Assembly (NCBI RefSeq): GCF_010667655.1
Contig: NZ_WHZU01000018.1
Span: 1-48,068 of the forward strand
Direction of reading: 5' to 3'
From: Bifidobacterium saimiriisciurei
Lineage (GTDB): Bacteria; Actinomycetota; Actinomycetes; Actinomycetales; Bifidobacteriaceae
Length of the DNA stretch: 48,068 nucleotides
The notes below the pieces were generated by a model that searched no databases, had not been told where the DNA came from, and saw only the letters and a list, made by a program, of their open reading frames with translations. The translations under genes and the position numbers were made by a program. This document shows, piece after piece, positions 33,786 through 43,122 of this stretch; the stretch's first letter is position 1; the number at the start of each line of letters is the position of its first letter.

Positions 33786-35132
33786 ATGTCGAATTCGCAT
33801 CCGAACGCATCGCGCCAGACCATCCGCCGAACGCCGGGCAAACGCCGCGAATCCCCATACAGGACCATCTTCCGCACGCCCGGAGCCAAGGCCTTCTCGG
33901 CGGCGGCGGCCGTGGCCCGACTGCCCATATCGATGATGGGACTGGGCATCGTGCTGGCCCTCAACCACATCTACGACAACTGGACCACTGCCGGCGTGAT
34001 GAGCGCCGTCTACGTGCTGTCCGCCGCCGTGGTCACGCCGTTCTACGCGCGGCTGTTCGACCGGTTCGGCCAGCGCAGGGTCGGTCGCGTGGCCCTGGTG
34101 CTGCAGGTCATCGCCATGCTGTCGTTCGCTCTTGGCGCCCTGCTGCGCATACCCATTCCCGCGCTGTTCGTACTGGCGGTGCTCATGGGCATCACCCAGT
34201 TCGCGTTCGGCGCGCTCGTGCGCACCCGGTGGGCATGGGCGCTGCGCGGCGAAAAGGACGATACGTTGCTCAACGCCGCCTATGCGTTCGAATCGGCCAT
34301 CGACGAGACGGTCTTCGTGCTCGGACCGATTCTCGCCGCGTTCCTCGCCACCTCCGTGCATCCCGTCTCACAGCTGGTCATGCCGGCATTGTGCGCGCTC
34401 GCCGGCGGCATGGTGTTCTTCTCGCTGAAATCCACGCAGCCGCCGGTGGTCGCCACCATCGCCGACATCGCATCGGACGGCTCCGGCAGCGTGGTCGGCG
34501 GCGACGGCAACGTGCTCGAAGGCGCCGACACCCGTAAGATACGCGCGCGCGGCCACGTCCGGAGCGCACTGGTCTATCCGGGCATCGCCCTGCTGGTCGT
34601 CGTGTTCGTGGCGTTCAACATGAGCTTCTCCGCGTTCGACGTGTCGGTCACGGCCATCACCAAGTCCATGGGGATAGAGAAGATTGTCGGCCTGCAGCTG
34701 GCCCTGTTCGCCGTGGGCTCGCTCGTCGGTGCGCTGGTGTTCGGCTCGCTTAAACTCAGGGGCTCCCATTGGAGCCACATGGTCGTGCTGCTCGCCGTGC
34801 TCTCCATATGGTACGTGGGCTTCCGCATGAGCGCCGACAACCTCGTCGTGCTCGGCGTCCTCGAGGTGTTCGCCGGCCTGTTCGTGGCGCCCACGTTCGC
34901 CACCGGCAACCTCATCGTCAAGGACATCGTGCCCGACGAATCGCTTACGGAGGGCCTCTCCTGGCTGGCCACCGGCAACTCGGTCGGCGTCTCGCTCGGC
35001 TCGTCGGTCGCCGGCGTCGTGCTCGACGCCTACGGCACCCACGCCGGCATGTGGATTCCGTTCGCCGCCACCGCCTGCTCCGTTCCCCTCGCCGCCGTGG
35101 CCTGGCTCCTCGCCCGGCGCCGACGCCGGTGA
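33786..35132 (+). CDS. MFS transporter
   Basis: This 448-residue membrane protein has about 12 hydrophobic segments in two halves, split by a polar loop near residues 225-260. The loop after segment 2 reads YARLFDRFGQRRVGR, the conserved RxxDRxGxR-type signature of the major facilitator superfamily. The substrate cannot be told from the sequence; the shape is closest to drug- or metabolite-efflux members. The N-terminal 28 residues are basic and polar. GAGGAAA lies about 12 bases before ATG 33786. It follows the adnB-like gene by 140 bases, in which a 6-bp CCCTGC/GCAGGG inverted repeat is the only structure I noticed. Confidence 0.85.
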   Translation: MSNSHPNASRQTIRRTPGKRRESPYRTIFRTPGAKAFSAAAAVARLPISMMGLGIVLALNHIYDNWTTAGVMSAVYVLSAAVVTPFYARLFDRFGQRRVGRVALVLQVIAMLSFALGALLRIPIPALFVLAVLMGITQFAFGALVRTRWAWALRGEKDDTLLNAAYAFESAIDETVFVLGPILAAFLATSVHPVSQLVMPALCALAGGMVFFSLKSTQPPVVATIADIASDGSGSVVGGDGNVLEGADTRKIRARGHVRSALVYPGIALLVVVFVAFNMSFSAFDVSVTAITKSMGIEKIVGLQLALFAVGSLVGALVFGSLKLRGSHWSHMVVLLAVLSIWYVGFRMSADNLVVLGVLEVFAGLFVAPTFATGNLIVKDIVPDESLTEGLSWLATGNSVGVSLGSSVAGVVLDAYGTHAGMWIPFAATACSVPLAAVAWLLARRRRR

Positions 35133-35164
35133 CGGCGAACAACGGCGGGGAATGATATGCCGCC

Positions 35165-36526
35165 GTGCGTACGATGGGCGATATGAATCAGCATATGGGA
35201 GAAGATCGCGCCTCGGTCAGGGGACGCGTATCCGAGAACCCCGGATTCAAGACGCGCAAGGGAGGGGCAAAGGCATACGCGACATGGGCGGTGGCCATGG
35301 CCGGATACGTGTTCGCCGTCACCTGCCGCTCGTCGATGTCGGCGACGGGCATCACCGCGGCCGAGCATTTCCACACCACAAGCACGGCGCTGTCGATGTT
35401 CCTCTACCTCCAGCTGTTCGTATACGCGATCATGCAGATACCGGCCGGCGTGATGCTCGACCGCTTCGGCGCGCGCAAGCTCATCGCCACCGGAGGATTC
35501 CTCATGGCGGCCGGACAGATGATGATGGCCGTCGCGCCCGTCACCTCGCTGGCCATCGTCGGCCGCGGCATCGTCGGCATGGGCGACGCCATGACGTTCA
35601 TCTCCGTCATACGACTCGTCTCCGCATGGTTCCCCCTTTCACGGGTGCCGCTCATGAACCAGCTGACCTCCATGCTCGGCGGCATCGGACAGATCATCTC
35701 CATCTACCCGTTCGTCTGGCTGCTGAACCTGACGAACTGGCAGACAGCGTTCCTCTCCCTGACCGGCGCGGGCGTCTGCATCGCCGCCTGCGTGCTGCTC
35801 GGCGTACGCGACGACCCGCGGCAGAGGGGCCGGCGCCACGAACGCCCCGCAGGCGGCATGAAGGCGGCCCTCGGCGGGCTGAAGGCCGCGCTCGGAACCC
35901 CCGGCACATTCTGCGGATTCTGGGTGCACGCCACCACATGGTTCTCCATCAACATGATGAACCAGCTGTGGGGATTCCCGTTCCTTCTCGCCGTGGAACA
36001 CTGGTCCAGGACGCAGGCCAGCGCCTACCTCGCCATCGGCATGGTCATCAACGTGGCATGGGCGCTCGTCATGGGCCGAATCGCCGGACTCCACCCCATC
36101 CACGGCCGTGCCGCCGTCGTCTACGTCACCGTCGGCGCGCAGATCGTCTGCTGGACCATATTGCTGCTGACGCCCGGACCGCATCCCACATGGTTCATGT
36201 GGCTGCTGCTGCTCGCCATCTCCAGCGGCGGCCCCGCCTCGAACATCGCCTTCGACTTCGCGCGCGACACCAACCGTCCCGAGAACCTCGGCGCGGCCAC
36301 CGGATTCGCCAACACCGGCGGATTCCTCTCGTCCGCCATCGTGTTCCTCGGCGTCGGACTCATGCTCGACGCGCAGGGCGCCACCGACCCGAGCCTGTAC
36401 ACCGACCACGTGATGCGCGTGGCCGTGCTCATCCAATACCCGTTGTGGGCGCTGGGACTGACGGCCTTCACCATCATGCTGCCACGCACCATGCGCGTCC
36501 TGCGCCAACGCTTCCATCGCGACTGA
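35165..36526 (+). CDS. MFS transporter
   Basis: This protein of up to 453 residues has 12 predicted membrane segments. The loop after segment 2 carries GVMLDRFGARKLIATG, a clear major facilitator signature, and RGIVGMGDAMTFI follows in segment 4. It is only distantly similar to the MFS protein just upstream, so this is not a recent duplication. The layout resembles anion or organophosphate-type MFS proteins, but I would not assign a substrate. The start is unsettled: GTG 35165 has no good ribosome-binding site, and ATG 35174, 35183 or 35195 are in frame and all before the first membrane segment. It begins 33 or more bases after the previous stop and may be cotranscribed. Confidence 0.83.
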   Translation: MRTMGDMNQHMGEDRASVRGRVSENPGFKTRKGGAKAYATWAVAMAGYVFAVTCRSSMSATGITAAEHFHTTSTALSMFLYLQLFVYAIMQIPAGVMLDRFGARKLIATGGFLMAAGQMMMAVAPVTSLAIVGRGIVGMGDAMTFISVIRLVSAWFPLSRVPLMNQLTSMLGGIGQIISIYPFVWLLNLTNWQTAFLSLTGAGVCIAACVLLGVRDDPRQRGRRHERPAGGMKAALGGLKAALGTPGTFCGFWVHATTWFSINMMNQLWGFPFLLAVEHWSRTQASAYLAIGMVINVAWALVMGRIAGLHPIHGRAAVVYVTVGAQIVCWTILLLTPGPHPTWFMWLLLLAISSGGPASNIAFDFARDTNRPENLGAATGFANTGGFLSSAIVFLGVGLMLDAQGATDPSLYTDHVMRVAVLIQYPLWALGLTAFTIMLPRTMRVLRQRFHRD

Positions 36527-36599
36527 TCGTGGTTAATCGTGGTCTCCGTCCATACTTATACGCAGAACGAAAAACAGAACCATATATAAAGGAGCAGCC

Positions 36600-37346
36600 A
36601 TGATCAAGGTTTCCGTAGTCGGTGCGAAAGGCCGCATGGGCGGCAACGTCGTGAACGCCGTCACCGACGCCGACGACACCGAACTCGCCCTCGCCCTCGA
36701 CGCCGGCGACGATCTGACCCGCATCACCCCGGACAACACCGACGTCGTCGTCGAATTCACCGTGCCGTCCGTCTCCCTCGACAACGTGCTCACCCTCATC
36801 GGCCAGGGCGTCGACGTGGTCGTCGGCACCACCGGCTGGACCGACGAGAAGCTCGACCAGGTGCGCGCCGCCCTCGCAGCCGCCCCGCGCAAGGACCAGG
36901 CCGTGTTCATCGCCCCGAACTTCGCCATCTCCGCCGTGCTCACCGACTACTTCGCCGGCATCGCCGCCAAGTACTTCGAATCCGCCGAAGTGGTCGAGAT
37001 GCACCACCCGAACAAGGTCGACGCCCCCAGCGGCACCGCCATCCACACCGCCCACACCATCGCCGAGGCGCGCAAGGCCGCCGGACTCGCCCCCGTGCCC
37101 GACGCCACCGAAACCGACGGCGGCTCCCGCGGCCAGGTCGTCGACGGCATCCACGTGCACGCCGTGCGCCTCCGCGGACTCAACGCCCACGAGGAAGTGC
37201 TGCTCGGCAACCCCGGCGAACAGCTCGTCATCCGCTCCGACTGCTTCGACCGCGGCTCCTTCATGCCCGGCGTCCTCCTCGCCGTCCGCAACGTCGGCTC
37301 CCACCCGGGGCTGACCATCGGACTCGACAACTTCCTCTCCCTGTAG
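36600..37346 (+). CDS. dapB: 4-hydroxy-tetrahydrodipicolinate reductase
   Basis: This 248-residue cytosolic enzyme catalyses the NAD(P)H-dependent second step of the DAP/lysine branch. It has the nucleotide-binding GAKGRMG motif (8-14), GTTGW (76-80) and the substrate-binding stretch EMHHPNKVDAPSGTA (133-147), with catalytic His135 and Lys139. Length and motifs match the actinobacterial DapB type. AAAGGAG lies 5 bases before ATG 36600. It is followed by dapA, 286 bases downstream, so the two consecutive pathway enzymes are adjacent but separated by structured repeats. The TAG stop codon is itself the first three bases of a 13-bp inverted repeat. Confidence 0.97.
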   Translation: MIKVSVVGAKGRMGGNVVNAVTDADDTELALALDAGDDLTRITPDNTDVVVEFTVPSVSLDNVLTLIGQGVDVVVGTTGWTDEKLDQVRAALAAAPRKDQAVFIAPNFAISAVLTDYFAGIAAKYFESAEVVEMHHPNKVDAPSGTAIHTAHTIAEARKAAGLAPVPDATETDGGSRGQVVDGIHVHAVRLRGLNAHEEVLLGNPGEQLVIRSDCFDRGSFMPGVLLAVRNVGSHPGLTIGLDNFLSL

Positions 37347-37447
37347 TCGGGGAATAACGGAGCGTCGTCTGCGTTGCGGCAGACTCGACGTATGGCATAC
37401 GCCTTCGCCTGCCGCGCCTTGACGCCGCACGCGGTATTCCCCGACTA
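37344..37447 (+). repeat. Structured hairpin repeat, unit 1 (dapB-dapA spacer)
   Basis: A perfect 13-bp inverted repeat (TAGTCGGGGAATA at 37344-37356, its complement at 37435-37447) encloses a second stem, GCGGCAG/CTGCCGC (37376-37382 with 37409-37415). Its loop contains the small palindrome GTATG-G-CATAC. The inner 70 bases recur as unit 2 with compensating stem changes. It may act as a terminator or processing site for dapB. Confidence 0.75.
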
Positions 37448-37462
37448 GGCCGTTGGCGTTGG

Positions 37463-37533
37463 GTCGTCTGCGTTGCAGGAAACTCGACGTATTGCATACG
37501 CCTTCGTTTCCTGCGCCTTGACGCCGCGCACGG
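37463..37533 (+). repeat. Structured hairpin repeat, unit 2 (dapB-dapA spacer)
   Basis: This is a second copy of the inner part of unit 1, displaced by 99 bases. The flanks GTCGTCTGCGTT and GCCTTGACGCCGC and the loop core ACTCGACGTAT are kept. The stem has changed on both sides to GCAGGAAA/TTTCCTGC (37475-37482 with 37507-37514). The outer 13-bp arms of unit 1 are not conserved here. Confidence 0.75.
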
Positions 37534-37632
37534 TATTCGCCCGGCTGCGGCTTTGGCGGCACGTGTTCGCCATTCGGAAGGAATCGGCGGACGGGCTTCC
37601 GCTCGTCTTCGGCGGTAGCTAAGTTGAGCAGT

Positions 37633-38538
37633 ATGAGTGACGGTACTATGCATCTCCTTGATCCGGCCCCGTTCGGGCGCATCCTTCCCGCAATGGTCAC
37701 CCCGATGACCGCCGATGGCAGCGTGGACTACGAGGCCGCGCAGGCCCTGGCGCAGCATCTGGTCGCCGACGGCGCCGACGGCCTCGTGGTCAACGGCACC
37801 ACGGGCGAATCCCCCGTGACCCACATGGACGAGAAGGTCGCCCTGGTCAAGGCCGTCAAGGAGGTCGTGGACGTACCGGTGATCTCCGGCGCGGGCTCCA
37901 ACGACACCGCCCACACCGTCCGCATGGTGGAGCAGACCCAGGAGGCGGGCGCCGACGCGGTGCTCGTCGTCATGCCGTACTATTCGCGTCCGAGCCAGGA
38001 AGGCATCGTCGGCCACTACAAGGCAGTGAACGAGGTGGCCGAGAAGCCGATCATCGTCTACGACGTGCCCGGCCGCACCGGACTCAAGGTCTCCATCGAA
38101 ACCTACGACCGTCTGGCCGAACTCGACCACGTCAAGGCGGTCAAGGACGCCACCGGCGACCTCGCCGCCGCCGTGGAGAAGCAGCAGCGCACCGGCCTCG
38201 CCTGGTATTCCGGCGACGACGGCCTGTTCCTGCCCTTCCTGTCCATCGGAGCCGTCGGCATCATCTCCGTCATCGCGCACGCCGCCGCCAACCCGATGCG
38301 CCGGCTCGTCGAGGCGTTCGACTCCGGCGACATCGCCACCGCGCGCCGCCTCGCCAACCAGCTGGCGCCGCTCGTGCACTCCCTGAACGGCGACGGCTAC
38401 CAGGCCGTCATGGCCAAGGCCGCATGCAAGATCAAGGGATACATCCCCGACACCACGATGCGCCTGCCCAACATCGGACCGAACGCCGACCAGCTGGCCA
38501 AGGCCGAGGCGGGCATTCGCGCCGCGGGTCTGCTCTAG
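37633..38538 (+). CDS. dapA: 4-hydroxy-tetrahydrodipicolinate synthase
   Basis: This 301-residue cytosolic aldolase condenses pyruvate with aspartate semialdehyde at the entry to the DAP/lysine branch. Key residues are visible: the Thr pair in NGTTGES (56-57), Tyr143 and Arg148 in YDVPGRTG, and the Schiff-base lysine Lys171 in AVKDATGD. A TTG at 37624 is in frame, but ATG 37633 gives the usual family length. The ribosome-binding site is weak. dapB lies upstream, and RNase J begins 57 bases after the stop, so dapA and RNase J are probably cotranscribed. Confidence 0.97.
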   Translation: MSDGTMHLLDPAPFGRILPAMVTPMTADGSVDYEAAQALAQHLVADGADGLVVNGTTGESPVTHMDEKVALVKAVKEVVDVPVISGAGSNDTAHTVRMVEQTQEAGADAVLVVMPYYSRPSQEGIVGHYKAVNEVAEKPIIVYDVPGRTGLKVSIETYDRLAELDHVKAVKDATGDLAAAVEKQQRTGLAWYSGDDGLFLPFLSIGAVGIISVIAHAAANPMRRLVEAFDSGDIATARRLANQLAPLVHSLNGDGYQAVMAKAACKIKGYIPDTTMRLPNIGPNADQLAKAEAGIRAAGLL

Positions 38539-38552
38539 GCCCAATCAGCGTC

Positions 38553-38588
38553 GTCTTCGCAGAGGCGAAGGCAAGAAAACAAGAAAAC
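38553..38588 (+). promoter_or_regulatory. RNase J leader: hairpin plus A-rich tandem repeat
   Basis: GTCTTCGC (38553-38560) pairs with GCGAAGGC (38565-38572, one G-T pair) around the tetraloop AGAG. Two tandem AAGAAAAC units (38573-38588) follow, then AAAGAGAATG with the RNase J start codon. A hairpin followed by unpaired A-rich RNA just before a ribonuclease gene is the sort of site that allows self-regulation; this is inference. Confidence 0.4.
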
Positions 38589-38595
38589 AAAGAGA

Positions 38596-40395
38596 ATGGC
38601 AAACGAAACCAAGAAAAAGAATTCCAACTCTCGCTCCTCCCGCAGGGGAGGCTCCCGCCGCGGCGGTCGCCGCAGCGCGCCCCAGAACAGCCAGCCGCAG
38701 GAGAAGAAGCTCGTAGCCCCGCCGAAGTACCGCAAGGGCTCGATGCGCATCACCCCGCTCGGCGGCCTCGGCGAAATCGGACGCAACATGAACGTGATCG
38801 AATACAACGGTCACCTGCTGCTCATCGACTGCGGCGTGCTCTTCCCCGAGGAGGAGCAGCCGGGCGTCGACCTCATCCTCCCCGATTTCAGCTACATCAA
38901 GGACCGTCTCGACAAGGTCGAGGCCCTCGTGCTCACGCACGGCCATGAGGACCACATCGGCGGCGTGCCCTACCTGCTCAAGCTGCGCCCCGACATCCCG
39001 CTCATCGGCTCCAAGCTCACGCTCGGCTTCGTCGAAGCCAAGTGCAAGGAGCACCACCAGAACCCCACCACGGTGGAGGTCGAAGGCCGCGATCGCCTCA
39101 AGGTCGGTCCCTTCAACCTGGAGTTCGTGACCGTCACCCACTCCATCCCCGACGCGCTCGCCGTCATGGTGAAGACCCCGGCCGGCAGCCTCATCGACAC
39201 GGGCGACATCAAGCTCGACCAGCTGCCGCTCGACCACCGCATCACCGACCTCGTCGAATTCGGCAAGCTCGGCGAACAGGGCGTCGACCTGCTCATGATG
39301 GACTCCACCAACGCCGAGGTGCCCGGCTTCGTCAAGCCCGAGACCTCCATCGGCCCGGCCCTCGACCGCGTGTTCGCCGAAGCCAGCCGCAAGATCATCG
39401 TCGCCAGCTTCTCCAGCCACGTGCACCGCGTCCAGCAGGTCGTCGACGCCGCCCACAAGTACGGCCGCAAGGTCGTGTTCGTCGGCCGTTCGATGGTGCG
39501 CAACATGGGCATCGCATCCGACCTCGGCTACCTGCACATCCCCGAAGACACCGTCATCGACCTCAAGCAGGCCAACGACGTGCAGGACGACAAGCTCGTC
39601 TTCATGTGCACCGGCTCGCAGGGCGAGCCGATGGCGGCGCTCGGCCGCATCGCCGACGGCAACCACCCGTACATCAAGGTCAACGAGTTCGACACCGTCA
39701 TCCTCGCCAGCTCCCTGATCCCGGGCAACGAGCACGGCGTGTACAAGGTCATCAACAAGCTCGTGCAGATGGGCGCCCGCGTCGTCAACCGCGACAACGC
39801 CGCCGTGCACGTCTCCGGCCACTGCAACGAGGGCGAGCTGCTGTACATGTACAACATCGTCAAGCCCAAGTGCGCCATGCCGATCCACGGCGAGAACCGT
39901 CACCTCGTGGCCAACGGCCTGCTCGCGGTCAAGACCGGCGTCGACCCGAAGAACGTGGTCCTCGCCGAGGACGGCGACGTGGTCGACCTCTACCACGGCC
40001 AGGCCGCCATCGTCGGCTCCGTCCCCTGCAACTACGTGTACGTGGACGGCGACTCCGTCGGCGAACTGACCGACGAGGAGCTCGAGAAGCGCCGCATCCT
40101 CGGCACCGAGGGCTTCGTCTCCAGCTTCGTCGTGGTCGACACCGAGACCCGCGAGGTCGTCAGCGGTCCGAAGATCTACCTCAACGCCGTGGCCGAGGAC
40201 GAAAGCGAATTCGAGCACGTGCGTTCGCAGATCGTGCAGAACCTCGAAGACGCCATGATGCAGGGCACGAAGAACACGCACCAGCTGCAGCAGATCATGC
40301 GCCGCACGCTGGGCAGCTGGGTCGCCCGCAAGCTGCATCGCCGTCCGATGATCGTCCCCGTCGTGGCCGACATCGCCCAGGACCTCGAAAACTGA
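38596..40395 (+). CDS. rnj: Ribonuclease J
   Basis: This 599-residue metallo-beta-lactamase/beta-CASP ribonuclease has 5'-3' exonuclease and endonuclease activity in mRNA decay and RNA maturation. The zinc motif HGHEDH is at residues 115-120. Later motifs are DSTNAEVPGF, SFSSHVHRVQQ, CTGSQGEP, HVSGHCNEGEL and PIHGENRHL, in the order expected for RNase J. The first ~45 residues are an added basic tail with Arg-Gly-Gly repeats (RRGGSRRGGRRS), seen in several actinobacterial homologues and likely to bind RNA. AAAGAGA lies just before ATG 38596. A good terminator follows at 40433, so this is the end of the dap transcription unit. Confidence 0.95.
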   Translation: MANETKKKNSNSRSSRRGGSRRGGRRSAPQNSQPQEKKLVAPPKYRKGSMRITPLGGLGEIGRNMNVIEYNGHLLLIDCGVLFPEEEQPGVDLILPDFSYIKDRLDKVEALVLTHGHEDHIGGVPYLLKLRPDIPLIGSKLTLGFVEAKCKEHHQNPTTVEVEGRDRLKVGPFNLEFVTVTHSIPDALAVMVKTPAGSLIDTGDIKLDQLPLDHRITDLVEFGKLGEQGVDLLMMDSTNAEVPGFVKPETSIGPALDRVFAEASRKIIVASFSSHVHRVQQVVDAAHKYGRKVVFVGRSMVRNMGIASDLGYLHIPEDTVIDLKQANDVQDDKLVFMCTGSQGEPMAALGRIADGNHPYIKVNEFDTVILASSLIPGNEHGVYKVINKLVQMGARVVNRDNAAVHVSGHCNEGELLYMYNIVKPKCAMPIHGENRHLVANGLLAVKTGVDPKNVVLAEDGDVVDLYHGQAAIVGSVPCNYVYVDGDSVGELTDEELEKRRILGTEGFVSSFVVVDTETREVVSGPKIYLNAVAEDESEFEHVRSQIVQNLEDAMMQGTKNTHQLQQIMRRTLGSWVARKLHRRPMIVPVVADIAQDLEN

Positions 40396-40432
40396 GCCGA
40401 TAGGTCAGGATAGGCCAGAAGGTCCGGAATAT

Positions 40433-40460
40433 GGCTCCCCTCCGTGAGGGGAGCCTGTTA
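40433..40460 (+). terminator. Terminator of the dapA-RNase J unit
   Basis: GGCTCCCCTC (40433-40442) pairs perfectly with GAGGGGAGCC (40446-40455) around a 3-base loop, and TGTTATATAT follows. Confidence 0.85.
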
Positions 40461-40510
40461 TATATACGCCGATACGCAACCGAACACACGAACACAGAAG
40501 GGGAAAAACC

Positions 40511-43105
40511 ATGCCGGGAGCAAATCTCACCAAGGTCGAGGCCGCCGAACGCGCAGACGTCGTCTCGAACGCGAAATACACCGTCGAACTTGATCTGACG
40601 AAGGGCGCCAGGACCTTCGGCTCGGTCACGACCATCGAATTCGACGCCAAGGCCGGTTCGTCCACGTTCCTCGACCTGATCGCCGACTCCGTCTCGTCGA
40701 TCGTCTTCAACGGCGAATCCGTCGACACCGCCGCATACGACGACTCCCGCATCGCGCTGAACGGCCTCGAGTCCCACAACACCGTCGTCGTGACGGCCCT
40801 GTGCGACTACTCGACCACCGGCGAGGGCCTGCACCGCAGCGTCGACCCCTCCGACGGCAACGTCTACCTCTACACGCAGTTCGAGGTGCCGGACGCCCGC
40901 CGCGTCTACGCCGTGTTCGACCAGCCCGACATCAAGGCCACGTTCGACTTCACCGTCACCGCGCCGAAATCATGGGACGTCATCTCCATCGGCACCGTCG
41001 ACAGCGTCGAGAACGTCGACGTGACCACCGAGCCGGGCACGCTCGGCGACAAGCCCGCCGAAACCGCCCGCCGCTGGACGTTCGCCACCACGCCCGTCAT
41101 GAGCTCCTACCTCACCGCCCTCGTCGCCGGCCCCTACGCCAGCTGGCACACCGAATACGCCAACGAGGACGGCCGCACCGTGCCCATGGGCATCTACTGC
41201 CGCCAGGCCCTGAAGGACGCCATGGCCAAGGACGTCGACTACCTGTTCGACATCACCAAGAAGGGCTTCGCCTTCTACAACGACCAGTGGAACGTGCCCT
41301 ATCCGTACGCCAAGTACGACCAGCTGTTCGTGCCCGAATACAACGCCGGCGCCATGGAGAACATCGGCACGGTCACCATCCGCGACTCCTACGTGTTCGA
41401 ATCCAAGGTGACCGACGCGCTCGCCAACCGCCGCGTGGAGACCATCCTGCACGAGCTCGCCCACATGTGGTTCGGCGACCTCGTGACCATGAAGTGGTGG
41501 AACGACCTGTGGCTCAACGAATCGTTCGCCGAATTCATGTCCACGCTCGCCACCGCCGAGGCCACCGACTGGTCCAACGACTGGGCCACCTTCTGCGCCG
41601 GCGAGAAGAGCTGGGCTCTGCGCCAGGACCAGCTGCCCACCACGCACCCGATCGTCGCCCCCATCAACGACCTCAACGACACGTACGTGAACTTCGACGG
41701 CATCACCTACGCCAAGGGCGCCTCCGTGCTGAAACAGCTCGTGTTCTACGTGGGCCGCGAAAAGTTCTTCGAGGGCATCCACAACTACCTGACCGGCCAC
41801 TCCTACGGCAACGCCACCCTCGCCGACCTGCTCGGCGAACTCGAGAGGACCAGCGGCCGCGACCTGAAGGCATGGAGCCGCCAGTGGCTCGAATCCGCCG
41901 GCATCAACACCATCGCCACCGAACTGGAGACCGCCGAGGACGGCACCATCGAACGCTTCGTCCTGCGCCAGAGCGCGCCCGCCGAATACGACGTGCTGCG
42001 CGTGCACCGCCTCGCCGTCGGCTTCTACGACATCGACGACGCCGGCAAGATCGTGCGCACCGGGCGCATCGAACTCGACGTGGACGGCGAGACCACCGAG
42101 GTCGCCGAAGCCAAGGGACTCAAGCGCCCGGCGTTCATCATGGTGAACGACGACGACCTGACCTACACCAAACTGCGTCTCGACGCCGAATCCCTCGAAT
42201 TCGCGCTCGACCATCTGCCCGACTTCACCGACGCGCTCACCCGCGCCACCATCTGGCTGAGCCTGTGGGACATGACCCGCGACGGCGAACTGCCCGCCGA
42301 ACGGTTCATCGGCACGAGCCTGCGCGCCCTCGCCACCGAAACCGAATCCACCACGTTCCGTTACGCGCTCGCCCAGGTGAGCACCACCGCGCACCACTAC
42401 GTGGCCGCCGCCCGCCGCGACGACGTGCTCGAACAGGTCTCCGACCAGCTGTGGAAGCTCGCCAACGATGCTGCCGCCGGCTCCGACAACCAGTTCCAGC
42501 TGCTCAAGGCGTACCTCGGCTACGGTCACGACGCCGGCTTCGAATCCAACGTGCGCGGCCTGCTCGACGGCACCCTGACCCTGCCGGGACTCGACATCGA
42601 CAACAACCTGCGCTGGTCGCTCATCCACGCGCTCGCCGACCAGGGACTTATCGATGCCGACGGCATCGACGTCGAGCTCGCCCGACGCGACACCACCGAG
42701 AACCGTGAGTTCGCCGTGGGCGCCAAGGCCGCCATCAACACCGTGGAGGCCAAGCAGTGGGCGTGGGACCAGGCCCTCAACAACGGCGATCTGACCAACT
42801 CGCAGCTGGAGGCGGTGGCCTACGCGTTCTCCGGCACCGACAGCCGTGAACTCGCCGACCCGTATGTGAGCCGCTTCTTCGACACCATCGACTGGGTGTG
42901 GAAGAACAAGACCTACCACATGGCCGAAACGCTGCTTAACGGCCTTTACCCGGGCTACGCCGATCCGGCCGCGCTCGTGGCCGCCGGCGACGCATGGCTC
43001 GCCGCCCATAAGGATGCCGACCGCGCGCTGAAGAGGCTTGTGGTCGAAAACCTCGCCGGTTCCCGACGCACCCTCGCCGTCCAGCGCTACAACAACGCGC
43101 TGTAG
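40511..43105 (+). CDS. pepN: Aminopeptidase N (M1 family)
   Basis: This 864-residue cytosolic zinc aminopeptidase removes N-terminal residues from peptides. The exopeptidase motif GAMEN is at 280-284, and the zinc motif HELAH is at 314-318, with the third ligand Glu337 in NESFAEF. The length and the long C-terminal helical region match PepN of actinobacteria and lactic acid bacteria. There is no signal peptide. GAAGGGG lies 8 bases before ATG 40511. It is followed after 17 bases by a PucR-type regulator, and a peptide-type ABC importer begins 2 kb downstream. The segment could therefore serve peptide use, although shared regulation is not shown. Confidence 0.96.
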   Translation: MPGANLTKVEAAERADVVSNAKYTVELDLTKGARTFGSVTTIEFDAKAGSSTFLDLIADSVSSIVFNGESVDTAAYDDSRIALNGLESHNTVVVTALCDYSTTGEGLHRSVDPSDGNVYLYTQFEVPDARRVYAVFDQPDIKATFDFTVTAPKSWDVISIGTVDSVENVDVTTEPGTLGDKPAETARRWTFATTPVMSSYLTALVAGPYASWHTEYANEDGRTVPMGIYCRQALKDAMAKDVDYLFDITKKGFAFYNDQWNVPYPYAKYDQLFVPEYNAGAMENIGTVTIRDSYVFESKVTDALANRRVETILHELAHMWFGDLVTMKWWNDLWLNESFAEFMSTLATAEATDWSNDWATFCAGEKSWALRQDQLPTTHPIVAPINDLNDTYVNFDGITYAKGASVLKQLVFYVGREKFFEGIHNYLTGHSYGNATLADLLGELERTSGRDLKAWSRQWLESAGINTIATELETAEDGTIERFVLRQSAPAEYDVLRVHRLAVGFYDIDDAGKIVRTGRIELDVDGETTEVAEAKGLKRPAFIMVNDDDLTYTKLRLDAESLEFALDHLPDFTDALTRATIWLSLWDMTRDGELPAERFIGTSLRALATETESTTFRYALAQVSTTAHHYVAAARRDDVLEQVSDQLWKLANDAAAGSDNQFQLLKAYLGYGHDAGFESNVRGLLDGTLTLPGLDIDNNLRWSLIHALADQGLIDADGIDVELARRDTTENREFAVGAKAAINTVEAKQWAWDQALNNGDLTNSQLEAVAYAFSGTDSRELADPYVSRFFDTIDWVWKNKTYHMAETLLNGLYPGYADPAALVAAGDAWLAAHKDADRALKRLVVENLAGSRRTLAVQRYNNAL

Positions 43106-43122
43106 GGGCGGAAGAGCGGACC

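Noticed and set aside
33786..36526. Tandem duplication of MFS genes
   Set aside because: The two proteins share only superfamily motifs and differ throughout, so a recent duplication is unlikely.
37344..37533. tRNA or small-RNA genes in the 70-base repeats
   Set aside because: The size suggests a tRNA, but there is no GTTC-type T loop, no anticodon arm of the right geometry and no CCA end. A small RNA remains possible but unproven.
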